Of a stretch of DNA of 64,000 nucleotides, positions 36,495-48,170 are shown piece by piece. The notes under the pieces are model-generated. The model was given only the letters and a program-made list of their open reading frames with translations, searched no databases and was not told where the DNA came from. Position numbers and translations under genes: made by a program. This DNA is from Pseudomonas sp. KU43P (GTDB taxonomy: Bacteria; Pseudomonadota; Gammaproteobacteria; Pseudomonadales; Pseudomonadaceae). Where the stretch lies: positions 3,569,501 to 3,633,500 of the forward strand of contig NZ_AP019365.1 in NCBI RefSeq assembly GCF_033095865.1, given 5' to 3'. How positions within the stretch are numbered: the first letter of the stretch is position 1; each line of letters starts with the position of its first letter.

Positions 36495-37339
36495 CCCAGG
36501 CCGCGATCCTTGCCGGCCTGATCGGCCGTGGCATCCAGCTGTCGCGCACACCTGCCCTGCATGAGCACGAAGGCGACGCCCAAGCGTTGCGCTACCTGTA
36601 TCGGCTGATCGATGCCGACCAGCTCCAGCTCGACGACAGTGCTCTGCCCCACTTGCTCGACGCTGCGCAGCGCACCGGGTTCACCGGGCTGAATATCACC
36701 TACCCATTCAAGCAGGCGATCCTGCCGCTGCTCGACGAGCTTTCGGACGAGGCACGCGGCATCGGCGCGGTGAACACGGTGGTGCTCAAGGACGGCAAAC
36801 GGGTCGGCCACAACACCGACTGCCTGGGCTTTGCCGAAGGCCTGCGCCGCGGCTTGCCAGATGTAACGCGGCGTCAGGTGGTGCAGTTGGGTGCGGGCGG
36901 CGCCGGCTCGGCAGTGGCCCATGCGCTGCTGGGTGAAGGTGTCGAACGGCTGGTACTGTTCGAAGTGGACGCGGCCCGGGCGCAGGCACTGGTGGACAAC
37001 CTCAACCAACGCTTCGGCGCGGGTCGGGCCGTGGTTGGCAGCGACCTGGCGGGTGAACTGGCGGCAGCAGATGGGCTGGTGAACACAACGCCGGTGGGCA
37101 TGGCCAAGCTGCCGGGTACGCCGCTGCCGGTCGAATGGCTGCATGGCCGGTTGTGGGTAGCGGAGATCATCTATTTCCCGCTGGAAACCGAATTGCTGCG
37201 AGCGGCGCGGGCGTTGGGGTGCCGGACACTGGATGGCAGCAACATGGCGGTGTTCCAAGCGGTGAAGGCGTTCGAGCTGTTCAGTGGGCGGCAGGCGGAT
37301 GCGCGGCGGATGCAGGCGCATTTTGCCAGTTTCACATGA
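36491..37339 (+). CDS. aroE: Shikimate dehydrogenase family protein
   Basis: A 282-residue NAD(P)-dependent enzyme. The shikimate site motifs [10 protein letters not shown] and [11 protein letters not shown] (with the catalytic Lys) are followed by NTDCLGF and a Rossmann [13 protein letters not shown] turn. In pseudomonads with several copies, this AroQ-linked form may be the quinate/shikimate catabolic or an accessory version rather than the housekeeping AroE. It is translationally coupled to aroQ. Confidence 0.9.
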   Translation: MTQAAILAGLIGRGIQLSRTPALHEHEGDAQALRYLYRLIDADQLQLDDSALPHLLDAAQRTGFTGLNITYPFKQAILPLLDELSDEARGIGAVNTVVLKDGKRVGHNTDCLGFAEGLRRGLPDVTRRQVVQLGAGGAGSAVAHALLGEGVERLVLFEVDAARAQALVDNLNQRFGAGRAVVGSDLAGELAAADGLVNTTPVGMAKLPGTPLPVEWLHGRLWVAEIIYFPLETELLRAARALGCRTLDGSNMAVFQAVKAFELFSGRQADARRMQAHFASFT

Positions 37340-37348
37340 ATCCGCAGC

Positions 37349-37380
37349 GGCCCTATCGCCGGCTTGCCGACGATAGGGCC
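37349..37380. terminator. REP-derived hairpin between convergent genes
   Basis: GGCCCTATCG and its inverse CGATAGGGCC surround a CCGG/CCGA core (37349-37380), a 14-bp stem with one mismatch. It is a single REP-like palindrome between aroE and the thioredoxin-like gene. Confidence 0.6.
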
Positions 37381-37389
37381 AGTACAACA

Positions 37390-37923
37390 TCACCCTTTCT
37401 CATCCAGCAACGCCTGTATCACTTTCTCCTGCCCGTCATAATCCCCCTCGCCAAAGTGCACATGCCGCACCTGCCCCTGCCGATCGACGAAATAATGCGC
37501 CGGCCAGAACTGGTTACCCCAGGCATTCCACACCTGATAGTCATTGTCCACCGCCACCGGATAACCGATGCCAAGGCTGGCCACCTTGCGCTTCAGTTGC
37601 CCGACATCGTGCTCGTAGTCGTACTCCGGGGTATGCACGCCCACCACCACCAACCCCTGGTCGGCATAGCGCCGGGCCCAGTCGTTCACATGCGGCAGGC
37701 TGCGCTGGCAGTTGATGCAATCCCACGTCCAGAAATCCACCAGCACCACCTTGCCCTTGAGCGCCGGGGCGTCCAGCGGTGGCGAGTTCAGCCACTGGCT
37801 GGCACCGGCCAACGACGGCATGGGGCCGTAGTCATCCCGTGCCAGCAGCGTGCCGGCCAGGCCAAGGCCTATCAGCGCCAAGGCCACACCGCCCGCCTTC
37901 ACCAGCCGTCGATCAATTGTCAT
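37390..37923 (-). CDS. Thioredoxin-like periplasmic protein (CxxC)
   Basis: A 177-residue protein with an N-terminal membrane anchor or signal (AGGVALALIGLGLAGTLLA), then a thioredoxin fold with the motif WDCINCQRSLP (CxxC = CINC) near residue 70. The fold continues through GVHTPEYDYEHDV and the cis-Pro region. The CINC type resembles DipZ/TlpA-like periplasmic redox proteins. The start overlaps the 3' end of the DUF2790 gene by 11 bp, so the two are co-transcribed. Confidence 0.87.
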   Translation of the reverse strand: MTIDRRLVKAGGVALALIGLGLAGTLLARDDYGPMPSLAGASQWLNSPPLDAPALKGKVVLVDFWTWDCINCQRSLPHVNDWARRYADQGLVVVGVHTPEYDYEHDVGQLKRKVASLGIGYPVAVDNDYQVWNAWGNQFWPAHYFVDRQGQVRHVHFGEGDYDGQEKVIQALLDEKG

Positions 37924-38188
37924 GGCAACCTGCCGTGGCGTAGGTGCGGTAGTCCAGGCTTTCGTGCTGGCCTTTGGAGTCCAGGTAGTTCATGCGGGTG
38001 TTGACCACTCCGCAGGCGTTGCTCTGGTCATCTTTGACCGACAGCACTTTCTTGATATCCAGATGGTCACCATAGCGGTACTGCATGGCCCCATCATCGT
38101 TCATCGGCATGCTGGCCGCCTGGGCGCCGATGGCACCAAAGGCGAGTACGGCAAGCAGGCTGGCACGGGCAAAGGTTTTCACGTTCAT
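37913..38188 (-). CDS. DUF2790-like small periplasmic protein
   Basis: A 91-residue protein with a signal peptide (ARASLLAVLAFGAIGAQAAS) and a short mature domain containing YRYGDHLDIKKVLSV and two Cys (ACGVVNTRMNYLD and AGCHDN), matching the Pseudomonas DUF2790 family. AGGAGA precedes the ATG at 38188. Such genes are often found beside metal or redox stress two-component systems, as here. Confidence 0.75.
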   Translation of the reverse strand: MNVKTFARASLLAVLAFGAIGAQAASMPMNDDGAMQYRYGDHLDIKKVLSVKDDQSNACGVVNTRMNYLDSKGQHESLDYRTYATAGCHDN

Positions 38189-38404
38189 GGCATTTCTCCT
38201 GGCATCTTCTCGAAGTGGGGTTGGTGTTCCCCGGTCGAGAGCCATTTCACGCCTGCCAGGTATCTCGTATGTGTCGTGCATGCCTGTGATGTGCTTCCTC
38301 CTGTATCTGCAGCAAGGCCGGATACACTGCAATACAAAACCCGGCAGGCAAGCGCGAAAGCGCTCGGTACACTGCGCCCACTGCCCTTGCACAGGAACCC
38401 CGCA

Positions 38405-39141
<737 letters not shown>

Positions 39142-39145
<4 letters not shown>

Positions 39146-40434
39146 AATGGCCACGCACCCTGGCTTCGCGCCTGGCCCTGATCTTCTTCACCGGGCTGGT
39201 GCTGGCCTACGGCCTGTCGTTCAGCCTGCAGGCCTACGAGCGCTACATCAGCAGCCGCTCGATGATGCTCAGCAACCTGGAGCAGGACGTCGCCACCTCG
39301 GTCGCCATCCTCGATCGCCTGCCGGCGGCCGAACGTGCAGCTTGGCTACCGCGCCTGGAACGGCGTACCTACCGTTACCGGCTGGATGAGGGGCTTGCCG
39401 GGCAAGCGATGCCGAGCAGTGACCCGCCCATGGCCGCCGAATCGATCCTCAAGGCCATCGGCGACCACTACCCGCTGACCTTCCTCGACATACCCGGCCC
39501 CAACCCGCACTTCCAGGCACACTTGCGTCTGGCCGATGGGTCACCATTGACCATCGATGTCACCCCCTCGCCGGTGCCGGTGGCCCGCTGGCTACCACTG
39601 GTACTGCTGATCCAGCTTGCCGTGCTGCTGTTCTGCACCTGGCTGGCGGTGCGCCTGGCCATCGGCCCGCTGACACGCCTGGTGCAGGCGCTGGACACCC
39701 TCGACCCGGACAAGCCCGGGGTGCGCCTGGACGAAAGCGGCCCACGCGAAGTCAAATATGCCGCCGTCGCCTTCAATGCCCTGCAGGCGCGCATCGCCGC
39801 TTACCTCAAGGAACGCATGCAGCTGCTAGCTGCCATTTCCCACGACCTGCAAACCCCGATCACGCGCATGAAACTGCGCGTGGAGGTAATGGAAGAAGGG
39901 GTCGAGAAAGAAAAACTGTGGCATGACCTGGATGCCATGGAGCACCTGGTGCGCGAAGGCGTGGCCTACGCCCGCAGCATGGACATCAATACCGAGCCAC
40001 CGTGCCGCATCAACCTGGATGCTTTCCTCGACAGCCTGGTGTTCGACTACCAGGACAGCGGCGCCCAGGTGGAGCGCCACGGCAGTACCGGCAGCCTGCT
40101 GGAAACCCGCCCGCATGCGCTGCGCCGGGTGCTGGTCAACCTGGTGGACAACGCCTTGAAGTTCGCCGGCAAGGCGCAGCTGGAAGTGAGCCGCGAACAC
40201 GGCAACACGGTGATCCGGGTTCTGGATGACGGCCCGGGCATTCCCGGTGATGAGCTGGATGAAGTGCTCAAACCCTTCTATCGCGTGGAGAGTTCGCGCA
40301 ATCGCAGCACCGGTGGCACGGGGCTGGGGCTGGCGATTGCCCAGCAGCTCACCCAGGCCATGGGGGGGCGCTTGACGCTGAGCAATCGCCAAAGTGGCGG
40401 GCTGTGTGCACAGATCGAACTGGGCGCTCCCTAA
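39142..40434 (+). CDS. EnvZ-like sensor histidine kinase
   Basis: A 430-residue inner-membrane kinase. There is an N-terminal helix (LALIFFTGLVLAYGLSFSLQ), a periplasmic domain of about 120 residues, a second helix near residues 150-172, a HAMP-like linker, the phospho-acceptor block AAISHDLQTPITRMKLRVE, and an ATPase domain with NLVDNALKF and GTGLGLAIAQQL. It pairs with the upstream regulator. The signal is not known. Confidence 0.91.
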
Positions 40435-40453
40435 GCCCGGTGCACGGCCCGGT

Positions 40454-41014
40454 TCAATCCTCCAGCGGCTTGGGTGGCGCGGCAGGTTTGGCCGGTTTGG
40501 CCGGTTTGCCAGGCTTGCTCTCCTTGGGCGGGGTTTCGCTGCTGGCGGCCACCGGTTCAGGGGCGGTCACCGCCTTCTCGGTGGCTGGCAGGTCATCGAC
40601 CGCCTTGAAGATCGCCTGCGGGTCGATCTTCTCGCCCGTGTCGTCATCCTTGAGCATGTGTCGCTCGCCGTCCTTACCCACCAAGATCACCTTGGTGCCC
40701 TTGCTGGCGCCAAGCTTCAGCTCGCGGATCAAGGCCATGGTGGTTTGCTGTTCGAGGTTCTTGTCCTCGCGCTTGCCCATCATGTTGGCAACGCTGTACA
40801 GCACCAGGCCACGCTCCTTGAACCCCGCCTGGGTGGCCGGGTCCTTGAGTGCCTCGTTGAGGCCGCGCAGGGTGGGGTCGGCGCTGCTCGGTGCAATGAC
40901 GACCAATGGCCTGGCCTTGCCCAGTTCCTTGGCCAGTGGCGCGTCACTGTCGGCGGCGTACAAGGGGCCGGCGACTGCCAGCAGAGTGGCGAGGGTCAGT
41001 GACCGGACGAGCAT
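40454..41014 (-). CDS. DUF4174-like periplasmic protein
   Basis: A 186-residue protein with a signal peptide (RSLTLATLLAVAGPLYAAD), a thioredoxin-like DUF4174 core (ARPLVVIAPSSADPTLRGL, then ERHMLKDDDTGEKIDPQAIF) and a Pro/Lys/Ala-rich tail with KPAKPAKPAAPPK repeats. AGGAG lies before the ATG at 41014. The function is unknown; some DUF4174 proteins accompany redox or stress genes. It converges on the kinase gene. Confidence 0.7.
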   Translation of the reverse strand: MLVRSLTLATLLAVAGPLYAADSDAPLAKELGKARPLVVIAPSSADPTLRGLNEALKDPATQAGFKERGLVLYSVANMMGKREDKNLEQQTTMALIRELKLGASKGTKVILVGKDGERHMLKDDDTGEKIDPQAIFKAVDDLPATEKAVTAPEPVAASSETPPKESKPGKPAKPAKPAAPPKPLED

Positions 41015-41137
41015 GCGTATCTCCTTATTCTCTCGATAAACCAAAGACTACAGATCATGGAGAAAGATCCGACGCAGGAGCCTAAACCAGTTGCCTGGGG
41101 TGTGCGCGGCACAAAAGTAACTTCCGATTACCATGAA

Positions 41138-41171
41138 CAGGCTGTGACATCTCCGGAAACATCACAGCCTG
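41138..41171 (-). terminator. Hairpin downstream of the NEL-type gene
   Basis: CAGGCTGTGA (41138-41147) and TCACAGCCTG (41162-41171) form a perfect 10-bp stem with a 14-base loop, 30 bp beyond the stop of the large leftward gene. No T tract is seen. Confidence 0.45.
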
Positions 41172-41200
41172 GTTAGAGCATAGTTCAAAGCTGCCAGGGG

Positions 41201-44200
41201 TCAGTTATCGCTCAACCTTATGGTGTACGCCCGGCCCATCGCCTCACGGGTCAGTTGCAGCATCACCTCGTGTTCCCGTTGCTGGGCATGGATATGCAAC
41301 AGGGCGATCTCACCCTCCATGTTGCCCAGCTCCATGAGCCTTTCCAGTTCATCATGAATATCCTGCGGCACCTTCAGGCGTGCGGAGAAATTGGCGCTCA
41401 GGTAGTCCTGCCAGAACGCTTGCCGTGACAGGAACTGCGCCAGGCTCTCGCGCGACTGCGCCGCGATCACGGCACGTTCGGCCCGGAGAATGTCGTGCGG
41501 CCTGAGGCTGGGAATGCCGGCATACAGCATGTCATCCCGCTGGATCGGCAGGTCGAGCTTGACACGCAAGGCGATGCGATAAGCCAGCGCGAATTCGATC
41601 GACTCACTGTTGGCCCCCACCTCCAGAGCATGCTCGGCAGCCAGCTGATCAAGTACCTGCATGCGCCAGAGCTGACCGCCCAGGTGCAATAGCGCGCGCT
41701 CAGGATGCTGCGCCAGTTCGCCATGGCGCGCGCGCCACAACAGCACCCGCAGTTCCAGGTCAGTGAAGCGAATGGTTGCGTTGTCCTGGCAATCGGTCAC
41801 CGCCGCGTGCTCGAACAGCTCACGCTTGAGCGCATCATCGCGAACCATGAACTCGAACATGTCCAGCAGCCGTGCAGCGAAGTTTCTGGCCAACGGGAAC
41901 GACTTGAAGTTACCCGATGACGTCAGCGCCGACAGCGTGGTGAACAAGTCCGCAGCCCCCGGTTCCGCTTCCAGTCGCGTCCAGATCGCGGCCAGGTCGT
42001 CGCGCCGGCCTGGCGGTGCCACGTCCAGCCAGCGCAGCCGATAGGGAACCCGGCTTTCATGCAGCCAATGCCAGATGCTGATCGATTCCGGCGTTGCGGC
42101 GAACAGGTTGCCAGCCAGGTTGACCCGCCCTACGCGCCACAGCTCCGACTCATGGAAACCCTCGGGCAGCTCGTACAGGGAGTTGTCCCGCAGGTCGAGG
42201 GTGTGCAGCTCCGGGCTGTCCATCACCCCGTAGGGGAAATCGCCGAGCCTGGTGCCTTGCAGAAACAGGGCATTGAGCCGGGGCATGCCAAAAATCGAGA
42301 AGCTTCTGCTCAACGGATTGGACGAAAGGTTCAAGTACACCAGCGAACTGCAGCCGGCCAGCACCAGGGCTTGCCCTTCATCCAGCATGATCTGGTTGCC
42401 CGACAGGTCGAGCACTTCCAGTTGCTGTGTCAGCGCCTGAGGCAGCGGCAGGGTGCGCAGCCGGCAATGGGTGATTTCCAGGCTGCGCAGGTTGGGGAAC
42501 GCCCGCAGGAAGTGGTCAGGGACAGTCTCCAGACGCATGGCCCGTAGCGCGATGACCGACACATGCGGAAAACTGACCGATTCGGGCAGGCCAGGCAGGC
42601 GCTGGATGCGTCCGCCAATGTGCTCGAAGATGTAGCGCAATTGATCCACTGGGTCGTTGCCCAGCTCCGGGACCATCCAACGCCAGCAATCGATCAGGGC
42701 CTTGCGCAGTTCGCGCCGGGCAAGCAGCTCGAGCGAGAGGCCAGCACTGCGCACCCAGTGATTCAAATGGCTGCGCAGCTCGCCGTACTGCTGCTCCAAG
42801 GCCTCCAGCTGCAACTGCGCGTCTTGCCGTTCGAACCATCGGCCGATCTGTTCATCGCTGAACGCTGGGTAAAGGTCTCGCAACCTGGCCTGCAGCGCCC
42901 TTGGGCTGCGCCCGCCCAACGCGGCCCAGAACCTGCCGCCGCTCAGAGGGTAACCGATACGACCATCGCCGAAACGCTGCGGGGCCAGGAACGACCGGTT
43001 CGGCTGGTCTCCCCCAAGCCAGCCTGCAAGCATGTCGCGCAGCCCGCGAGCCTCTGCCGACAGGTGCGCCCGCAGGGCTGGCGCAAAGGGCTCGGCCAGC
43101 CCGGTGAGCACTCGCTGTTCAGGGCTATAGGCTTGGGCCAGCACGTCGAACAGCTCGCCCGTTTCGGCCAAGGGCCCATCGGCGCGGCGGCTGAAGGTGC
43201 CTTGGCGGTGGATAAGGTCGAAGATCCCGCCACTACCGTCGGTGGTCAGCAACGGCTGGCTGGCATCGCCATCGAACAAACGCCAGGCCGGCCCGCTGGC
43301 CGCGCCGCGCAAGCGCGCCAGCAGTTGCAACACAACCCGCGCCAGGTCGAGGTTTTGCGGGGTATCGAACACCAGGGCTTCGTAGACGCGGGCAAGGCGT
43401 ATGCCTGCCACCTGTACCCGCGCAACCTGGGCCATGAACAGCGGTACGCGTTGCGTCTTGAGCAACGCCTCGTGCTCATCCTCGCTGGCCGTACGCATCA
43501 CTTCGTCTGCCGCCAGCCGGTGCAGGCTGTTGAAACTTCTGCGCAAGATCCGGCTCGCTTCGGTGTCGGGCGACTGCTCGTCATAGAGCTGTTGCAACAG
43601 GGCCCGACGCTGGGCCCAAACCACCTCGGCCAGCGCCTGCCCCTCCTTGCCGGCGGCGCCGGTCAGCCCCCTGGCCTGTGCCAACAGCGCCGTGTCGGCA
43701 ACGGCCTGGCTGCTGCGCAACTGCCGGCCCAGGGTCTGGATGCGAGCTGCCAGCAACGTACGGTTCACCGTGTCGGCGACCCCGGCTTCGGCACGCCGGC
43801 CATACACGTGCCAGGCCCGCAGGTGATCGGCCTCCAGGCCATGAATGGCCATGACCTGCTCGATCTGCTGGTCATCGAGTTCACTGTAGGGCCTGCCCAG
43901 GCGGCGGAACATCGTGTAGGTGTCGGCCCACTGCGCAGGTTGCTCGTGCCACAGCCGCCATGCACCGGCACCGTTATGGCGCAGCTGTGGCCCGTGCCCC
44001 CGGTAGGGGATCAATTGCCAGGGCTCATCGATGGCTGATTGGCGAACCGGATACCAGGCGCCTTGCATCTCGATCCAGCAACGCTCGCCGAGGCGGTGCA
44101 CGCCCTGTTCGTCTCTCACGGCAGCGCCGGGCGGGGCCTCGCTGCTATAGGGTTGCAGGTCGCCGTTCCACAACTTTTCACTGCCGTCTTCAAGACGCGC

Positions 44201-45637
44201 CGCGATCAGGCTGTCCACCTGGCTCCAGGCGCGACGCGCCACGGTAACCGTGGCGGCGGTGGCGCCGAGCATGGCCAGTGACTTGCCAACGTTGAGCAAA
44301 TGCTCGAAGGCTGCATCGCGCTCGTCGTTACGCCAATCGGCGATCGCCTGATAGCATTCCTCAAGAAGCTCGTAGGCCATTACCGCGGCTAGCACCGCGC
44401 CTATCGCCGGCACGTACAGCCCGGCCACCATCAGCAGCGTCCAGCCCTCGGCGCGCAGGCGCTTGTCGTGTTCCTGCTGGGTCTGGCGATCCAGTTCAGC
44501 CACGGGCGGAGCAATCATTGCGGCATCGTCCTTGATCTGTGCGACCCAATTGGCAGCCAGGTGGTCGAACAAAGCGCGCGAATAGCCCGAGGTCTGTTCA
44601 TCAAGGTTACGGGTTGCCCAGTCGGCCACACCATCGAGGCGCTCGCCGATGGCGGCGAACAGCCGCTGGCTGTCGCGACGGCGCACAAAACCGCTGAAAA
44701 ATCGCCGGTAGCTCGGCTCCCGCAGGCGCTTACCAAGCACATGGCGCACGTAATCGTCCAGATCGTCGCAGGCGCTCCAGGCGCCCAGCGGATCGCCCGG
44801 GACATACACCAGTACCCGCTGGGTGCCGTTGTACAGCACGCCCACATCGACCGCTTCCAGCACCACGATGCGCTGCAATGCGCAACCGAATAGCTTGAGT
44901 TGCTGGGCGTATACCGGCGCCCCATGGAGCCAGCCCAGCCGGTTGTCGCGGCAGAGCTGCGTCACCACCTGCAACTCTGCGCTGCTCAGCTCCCCTTCTG
45001 CCCTGGCCTTCACGGCGTCTGCCAGCATGCCGTAGCGCTGGAACTGGGCGAGTAACGCCTTGACGCCCTGCTCACTGTTGTCTTCATCCAGTACAGCGTC
45101 CAGGTGACGCTGGTACTGCTGCCCCAGGTCCAGGTCCCGGCACAACCCGGCGAATGCCAGCGCGCTAAGGCCAGCCTGGCTTACACCGCCGGTATCGACC
45201 AGCGTGTTGCGCCGGGGCTGCTCATGGCGCTCCTGCTCTGGGAAGTTGTACAGCGCCGCCTCCAGTGACGGCAGCTCGAAGTAGTCGCTGTCCTGAACTG
45301 GCACGCGCCCGGCCACGTAAGTGACAGTGGGAGAGATGAAGGTATACCAGCGGCGAAAATACAACTGATCGACCTGAAGACCGCCATGGCGGTCAAGCGC
45401 CTCCTGCAGCAGGGGTCTGGCAAAATCATCAAGCCGGCGGACACGTGCGAAGGCGACAGCCAGGCCGCGGTGGGTTTGCATCAGCTTGCGTAACGCCTCG
45501 CGCAGCACTTTGAATTCGCCTTCGTCTAGCGAGGCCATCCAGTTCGGCAGGCGATTGGCAATCAACTGGTCCTGATACGCTTGGGCGACAGCAAGGGTGT
45601 CGACTTCAGCCAACGGTTCAAGGGTACTGTCCTGCAT
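41201..45637 (-). CDS. Large LRR/NEL-type putative E3 ubiquitin ligase effector
   Basis: A 1478-residue protein. The N-terminal two thirds resemble the dermonecrotic-toxin-like DUF6543 region, with a hydrophobic pair near residues 395-425 (MVAGLYVPAIGAVLAAVMAY). Residues about 1020-1190 hold leucine-rich repeats (LEVLDLSGNQIML, LVYLNLSSNPLSR, LHTLDLRDNSLYELP). The C terminus looks like a NEL ubiquitin-ligase domain with the candidate catalytic Cys at 1283 in the DCQDN motif, comparable to CEDR in IpaH. Such proteins are thought to act in eukaryotic cells after secretion. A perfect AGGAGGT precedes the ATG. No classical signal peptide is seen. Confidence 0.8.
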   Translation of the reverse strand: MQDSTLEPLAEVDTLAVAQAYQDQLIANRLPNWMASLDEGEFKVLREALRKLMQTHRGLAVAFARVRRLDDFARPLLQEALDRHGGLQVDQLYFRRWYTFISPTVTYVAGRVPVQDSDYFELPSLEAALYNFPEQERHEQPRRNTLVDTGGVSQAGLSALAFAGLCRDLDLGQQYQRHLDAVLDEDNSEQGVKALLAQFQRYGMLADAVKARAEGELSSAELQVVTQLCRDNRLGWLHGAPVYAQQLKLFGCALQRIVVLEAVDVGVLYNGTQRVLVYVPGDPLGAWSACDDLDDYVRHVLGKRLREPSYRRFFSGFVRRRDSQRLFAAIGERLDGVADWATRNLDEQTSGYSRALFDHLAANWVAQIKDDAAMIAPPVAELDRQTQQEHDKRLRAEGWTLLMVAGLYVPAIGAVLAAVMAYELLEECYQAIADWRNDERDAAFEHLLNVGKSLAMLGATAATVTVARRAWSQVDSLIAARLEDGSEKLWNGDLQPYSSEAPPGAAVRDEQGVHRLGERCWIEMQGAWYPVRQSAIDEPWQLIPYRGHGPQLRHNGAGAWRLWHEQPAQWADTYTMFRRLGRPYSELDDQQIEQVMAIHGLEADHLRAWHVYGRRAEAGVADTVNRTLLAARIQTLGRQLRSSQAVADTALLAQARGLTGAAGKEGQALAEVVWAQRRALLQQLYDEQSPDTEASRILRRSFNSLHRLAADEVMRTASEDEHEALLKTQRVPLFMAQVARVQVAGIRLARVYEALVFDTPQNLDLARVVLQLLARLRGAASGPAWRLFDGDASQPLLTTDGSGGIFDLIHRQGTFSRRADGPLAETGELFDVLAQAYSPEQRVLTGLAEPFAPALRAHLSAEARGLRDMLAGWLGGDQPNRSFLAPQRFGDGRIGYPLSGGRFWAALGGRSPRALQARLRDLYPAFSDEQIGRWFERQDAQLQLEALEQQYGELRSHLNHWVRSAGLSLELLARRELRKALIDCWRWMVPELGNDPVDQLRYIFEHIGGRIQRLPGLPESVSFPHVSVIALRAMRLETVPDHFLRAFPNLRSLEITHCRLRTLPLPQALTQQLEVLDLSGNQIMLDEGQALVLAGCSSLVYLNLSSNPLSRSFSIFGMPRLNALFLQGTRLGDFPYGVMDSPELHTLDLRDNSLYELPEGFHESELWRVGRVNLAGNLFAATPESISIWHWLHESRVPYRLRWLDVAPPGRRDDLAAIWTRLEAEPGAADLFTTLSALTSSGNFKSFPLARNFAARLLDMFEFMVRDDALKRELFEHAAVTDCQDNATIRFTDLELRVLLWRARHGELAQHPERALLHLGGQLWRMQVLDQLAAEHALEVGANSESIEFALAYRIALRVKLDLPIQRDDMLYAGIPSLRPHDILRAERAVIAAQSRESLAQFLSRQAFWQDYLSANFSARLKVPQDIHDELERLMELGNMEGEIALLHIHAQQREHEVMLQLTREAMGRAYTIRLSDN

Positions 45638-45714
45638 GGCTACCTCCTGGAGTGCGGATCGGCCCGAGGCTAAGCAATGCAGGGAAACGCTGGGGCTAGG
45701 TATCTAGCACCCGG

Positions 45715-48075
45715 TCAGAACAGCAAAAGCTGGCGGTCGATCAGACGCCCGAAGTCATCGTTGACGAAGGGCAGGATCGCATCCGCCACCGGTTGCAATT
45801 GGCGGCTGAGGTAGTGCTGGTAATCGATCTGCGCCTGCAGGTTCTCCAGCGGCTGCGGACCGGCCGTGGTGATCAGGTAGCTGATCCAGCCGCCACGCTG
45901 GTATTGCAGCGGGCGTCCCAGGCGCCGGTTGAACTCATCGGCCAGGCGCGCGGCACGCACATGGGGCGGCACGTTGCGCTGATAGTCGGCCAGCGGCCGA
46001 CGCAGGCGCTTGCGGTACACCATCAGTTCGTCCTGCTCGCCGGCCAGGGTACGCCGCACGTACTCGCGCACGTAGTCGCGGTAGGGTTCGCCACGAAATA
46101 CCCGGCCATATAGCTCCTGCTGAAACTGACGGGCCAGTGGCGACCAGTCGGTGCGCACCGATTCCAGGCCTTTGTAGACCATTTCTTCGGTACCATCGGC
46201 CCGCTGTACCAGGCCCGCGTAACGTTTCTTGCTGCCCTCTTCGGTACCGCGGATGGTCGGCATCAGAAACCGCCGGTAGTGCACCTCGTACTGCAGCTCC
46301 AGGGCACTGTCCAGGCCCATGCTGTCGCGCAGGTGCTGGCGCCACCACTGATTGACCTCGGCCACCAGCGAACGCCCGATGACGGCAGCGGCCTTTTCAT
46401 CATGGGCGCCCTTGAGCCAGACGAAGGTGGAGTCGGTATCGCCGTAGATCACATCGAAGCCACGCGCTTCGATCAGGGCGCGGGTCTGGCGCATGATCTG
46501 GTGCCCGCGCATGGTGATCGACGACGCCAGGCGCGGGTCAAAGAAGCGGCAACCACTGGAACCCAGTACGCCATAGAAGGCGTTCATGATGATCTTCAGC
46601 GCTTGTGACAACGCCGCATTGCCGTCGCGCTTGGCGGCTTCCCTGCCCTGCCACACGCGCTCGACGATGGCCGGCAGGCAATGTTGGCTGCGCGAGAAGC
46701 GCCCGCCTCTGAAGCCATCGACCGAATGTTCGTCATCGGGCTGGCGCAGGCCTTCGACCAGGCCCACCGGATCGATCAGGAAGGTACGGATGATCGACGG
46801 GTACAGGCTCTTGTAGTCCAGCACCAGTACCGAGTCATACAACCCTGGGCGCGAGTCCATGACAAAACCACCGGGGCTGGCTTCGTCGGGGCGGCTGCCC
46901 AGGTTGGGAGCGACGAAGCCCATCCGGTGCATGTGCGGGATGTACAGGTGACAGAACGCCGCCACCGAACCGCCGCTGCGGTCCACCGCCAGCCCGGTGA
47001 CGGCGGCGCGTTCGAGCAGGAACTCCAACAGGCGGGTGTGGGCGAAGATGCGGGTGACCAGCTCGCAGTCCTTGAGGTTGTAGCGGGCCAGCGCCGGCTT
47101 GTCCTCGGCGAACAGGCGGTTGATCTCGTCCATGCGCTGGTAAGGCGTATCGATGGCCTTGCCCTCGCCAAGCAGGGTCTGCGCGACGCTTTCGAGGCTG
47201 AACGAGGGGAAGCTCCAGGTGGCCGAGCGCAGTGCTTCGATGCCGTCGATCAGCAGGCGGCCTGGAGCATCGGCGAACACGTGGCCGCCGTTGGCATGGG
47301 TGCGCAGGGTCATGGCCTCGCCGGCACGCCCCAGGGCCAACGGTACCTGCAACTGGCGGGCGTGTTCGTGCAGCAGGCGCAGGTCGAACTGCACCAGGTT
47401 CCAGCCGATGATTGCATCCGGGTCGTGCTGGGCCAGCCACTGGTTGAGGCAGGTCAGCAGTGCGGCGCGGTCATCGCAATAGTGCAGGTCGAAATCGAGG
47501 TCGTCGGCGGTGCCATTGGCCGGGCCGAGCATGTACACCTGGCGTTGGCCGCAGCCTTCGAGGGCGATGCTGTACAGCTCGCCACGTTCGCTGGTTTCGA
47601 TGTCGAGCGAGACCAGGCGCAGGGGTGGGCGGTAGTCGTTGGCGGGCTTGAGCTGGGCATCGCAGAGTACGCCGTGGGCGTCGGGCTTGCCGGTGAACTG
47701 CACGCCGGCGGTGATGAAGCGCTCCATGAGGTAGCGCTCGGGGGGGCGAATGTCGGCTTCGAAGACGTCGATGCCGGCGTTGCGCAGGCGTTGTTCGAGT
47801 TGCATTAGCTGGCGGTGCTGGCGGGTGTAGAGGCCGAGCATCGGGCGTTGCTCGAAGTCGCGCAGGCGCAGGGGTTTGAGCTGGGTGCCGGGTTCGCTGG
47901 CGAGCAGCAGACGCGCGTGGTCGGCCTGGGCCTGGGGGAGGAAGGCAACGGACTCCTGGGGGGCCAGGCGTATGCGTTGGGGGCCGTGGTCGGTGGCCAG
48001 CCAGAACTCCACGCGGGTGCCTTCGGGCGTGTCATGCCAGTGACGGGTCAGGACAAAGCCCTGCTGCAATTCCAC
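45715..48075 (-). CDS. polB: DNA polymerase II (family B)
   Basis: A 786-residue polymerase. The 3'-5' exonuclease domain shows [19 protein letters not shown] and the [11 protein letters not shown] segment; the polymerase motifs are [14 protein letters not shown] (A), [18 protein letters not shown] (B) and YGDTDSTFV (C). It is the SOS-type, translesion-capable repair polymerase in E. coli; no LexA box was identified here. The start is GTG at 48075, six bases after GAGG. Upstream lies a long palindrome with hexanucleotide repeats. Confidence 0.93.
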   Translation of the reverse strand: MELQQGFVLTRHWHDTPEGTRVEFWLATDHGPQRIRLAPQESVAFLPQAQADHARLLLASEPGTQLKPLRLRDFEQRPMLGLYTRQHRQLMQLEQRLRNAGIDVFEADIRPPERYLMERFITAGVQFTGKPDAHGVLCDAQLKPANDYRPPLRLVSLDIETSERGELYSIALEGCGQRQVYMLGPANGTADDLDFDLHYCDDRAALLTCLNQWLAQHDPDAIIGWNLVQFDLRLLHEHARQLQVPLALGRAGEAMTLRTHANGGHVFADAPGRLLIDGIEALRSATWSFPSFSLESVAQTLLGEGKAIDTPYQRMDEINRLFAEDKPALARYNLKDCELVTRIFAHTRLLEFLLERAAVTGLAVDRSGGSVAAFCHLYIPHMHRMGFVAPNLGSRPDEASPGGFVMDSRPGLYDSVLVLDYKSLYPSIIRTFLIDPVGLVEGLRQPDDEHSVDGFRGGRFSRSQHCLPAIVERVWQGREAAKRDGNAALSQALKIIMNAFYGVLGSSGCRFFDPRLASSITMRGHQIMRQTRALIEARGFDVIYGDTDSTFVWLKGAHDEKAAAVIGRSLVAEVNQWWRQHLRDSMGLDSALELQYEVHYRRFLMPTIRGTEEGSKKRYAGLVQRADGTEEMVYKGLESVRTDWSPLARQFQQELYGRVFRGEPYRDYVREYVRRTLAGEQDELMVYRKRLRRPLADYQRNVPPHVRAARLADEFNRRLGRPLQYQRGGWISYLITTAGPQPLENLQAQIDYQHYLSRQLQPVADAILPFVNDDFGRLIDRQLLLF

Positions 48076-48170
48076 GGTTACCTCAAATCATCATTTCGCA
48101 ATTAAAAAGGATTCTACCGCCCAGGCCTGCTTTTAGCTTCGCCTTTCCCAACCCCACCGACCTTTGATCG

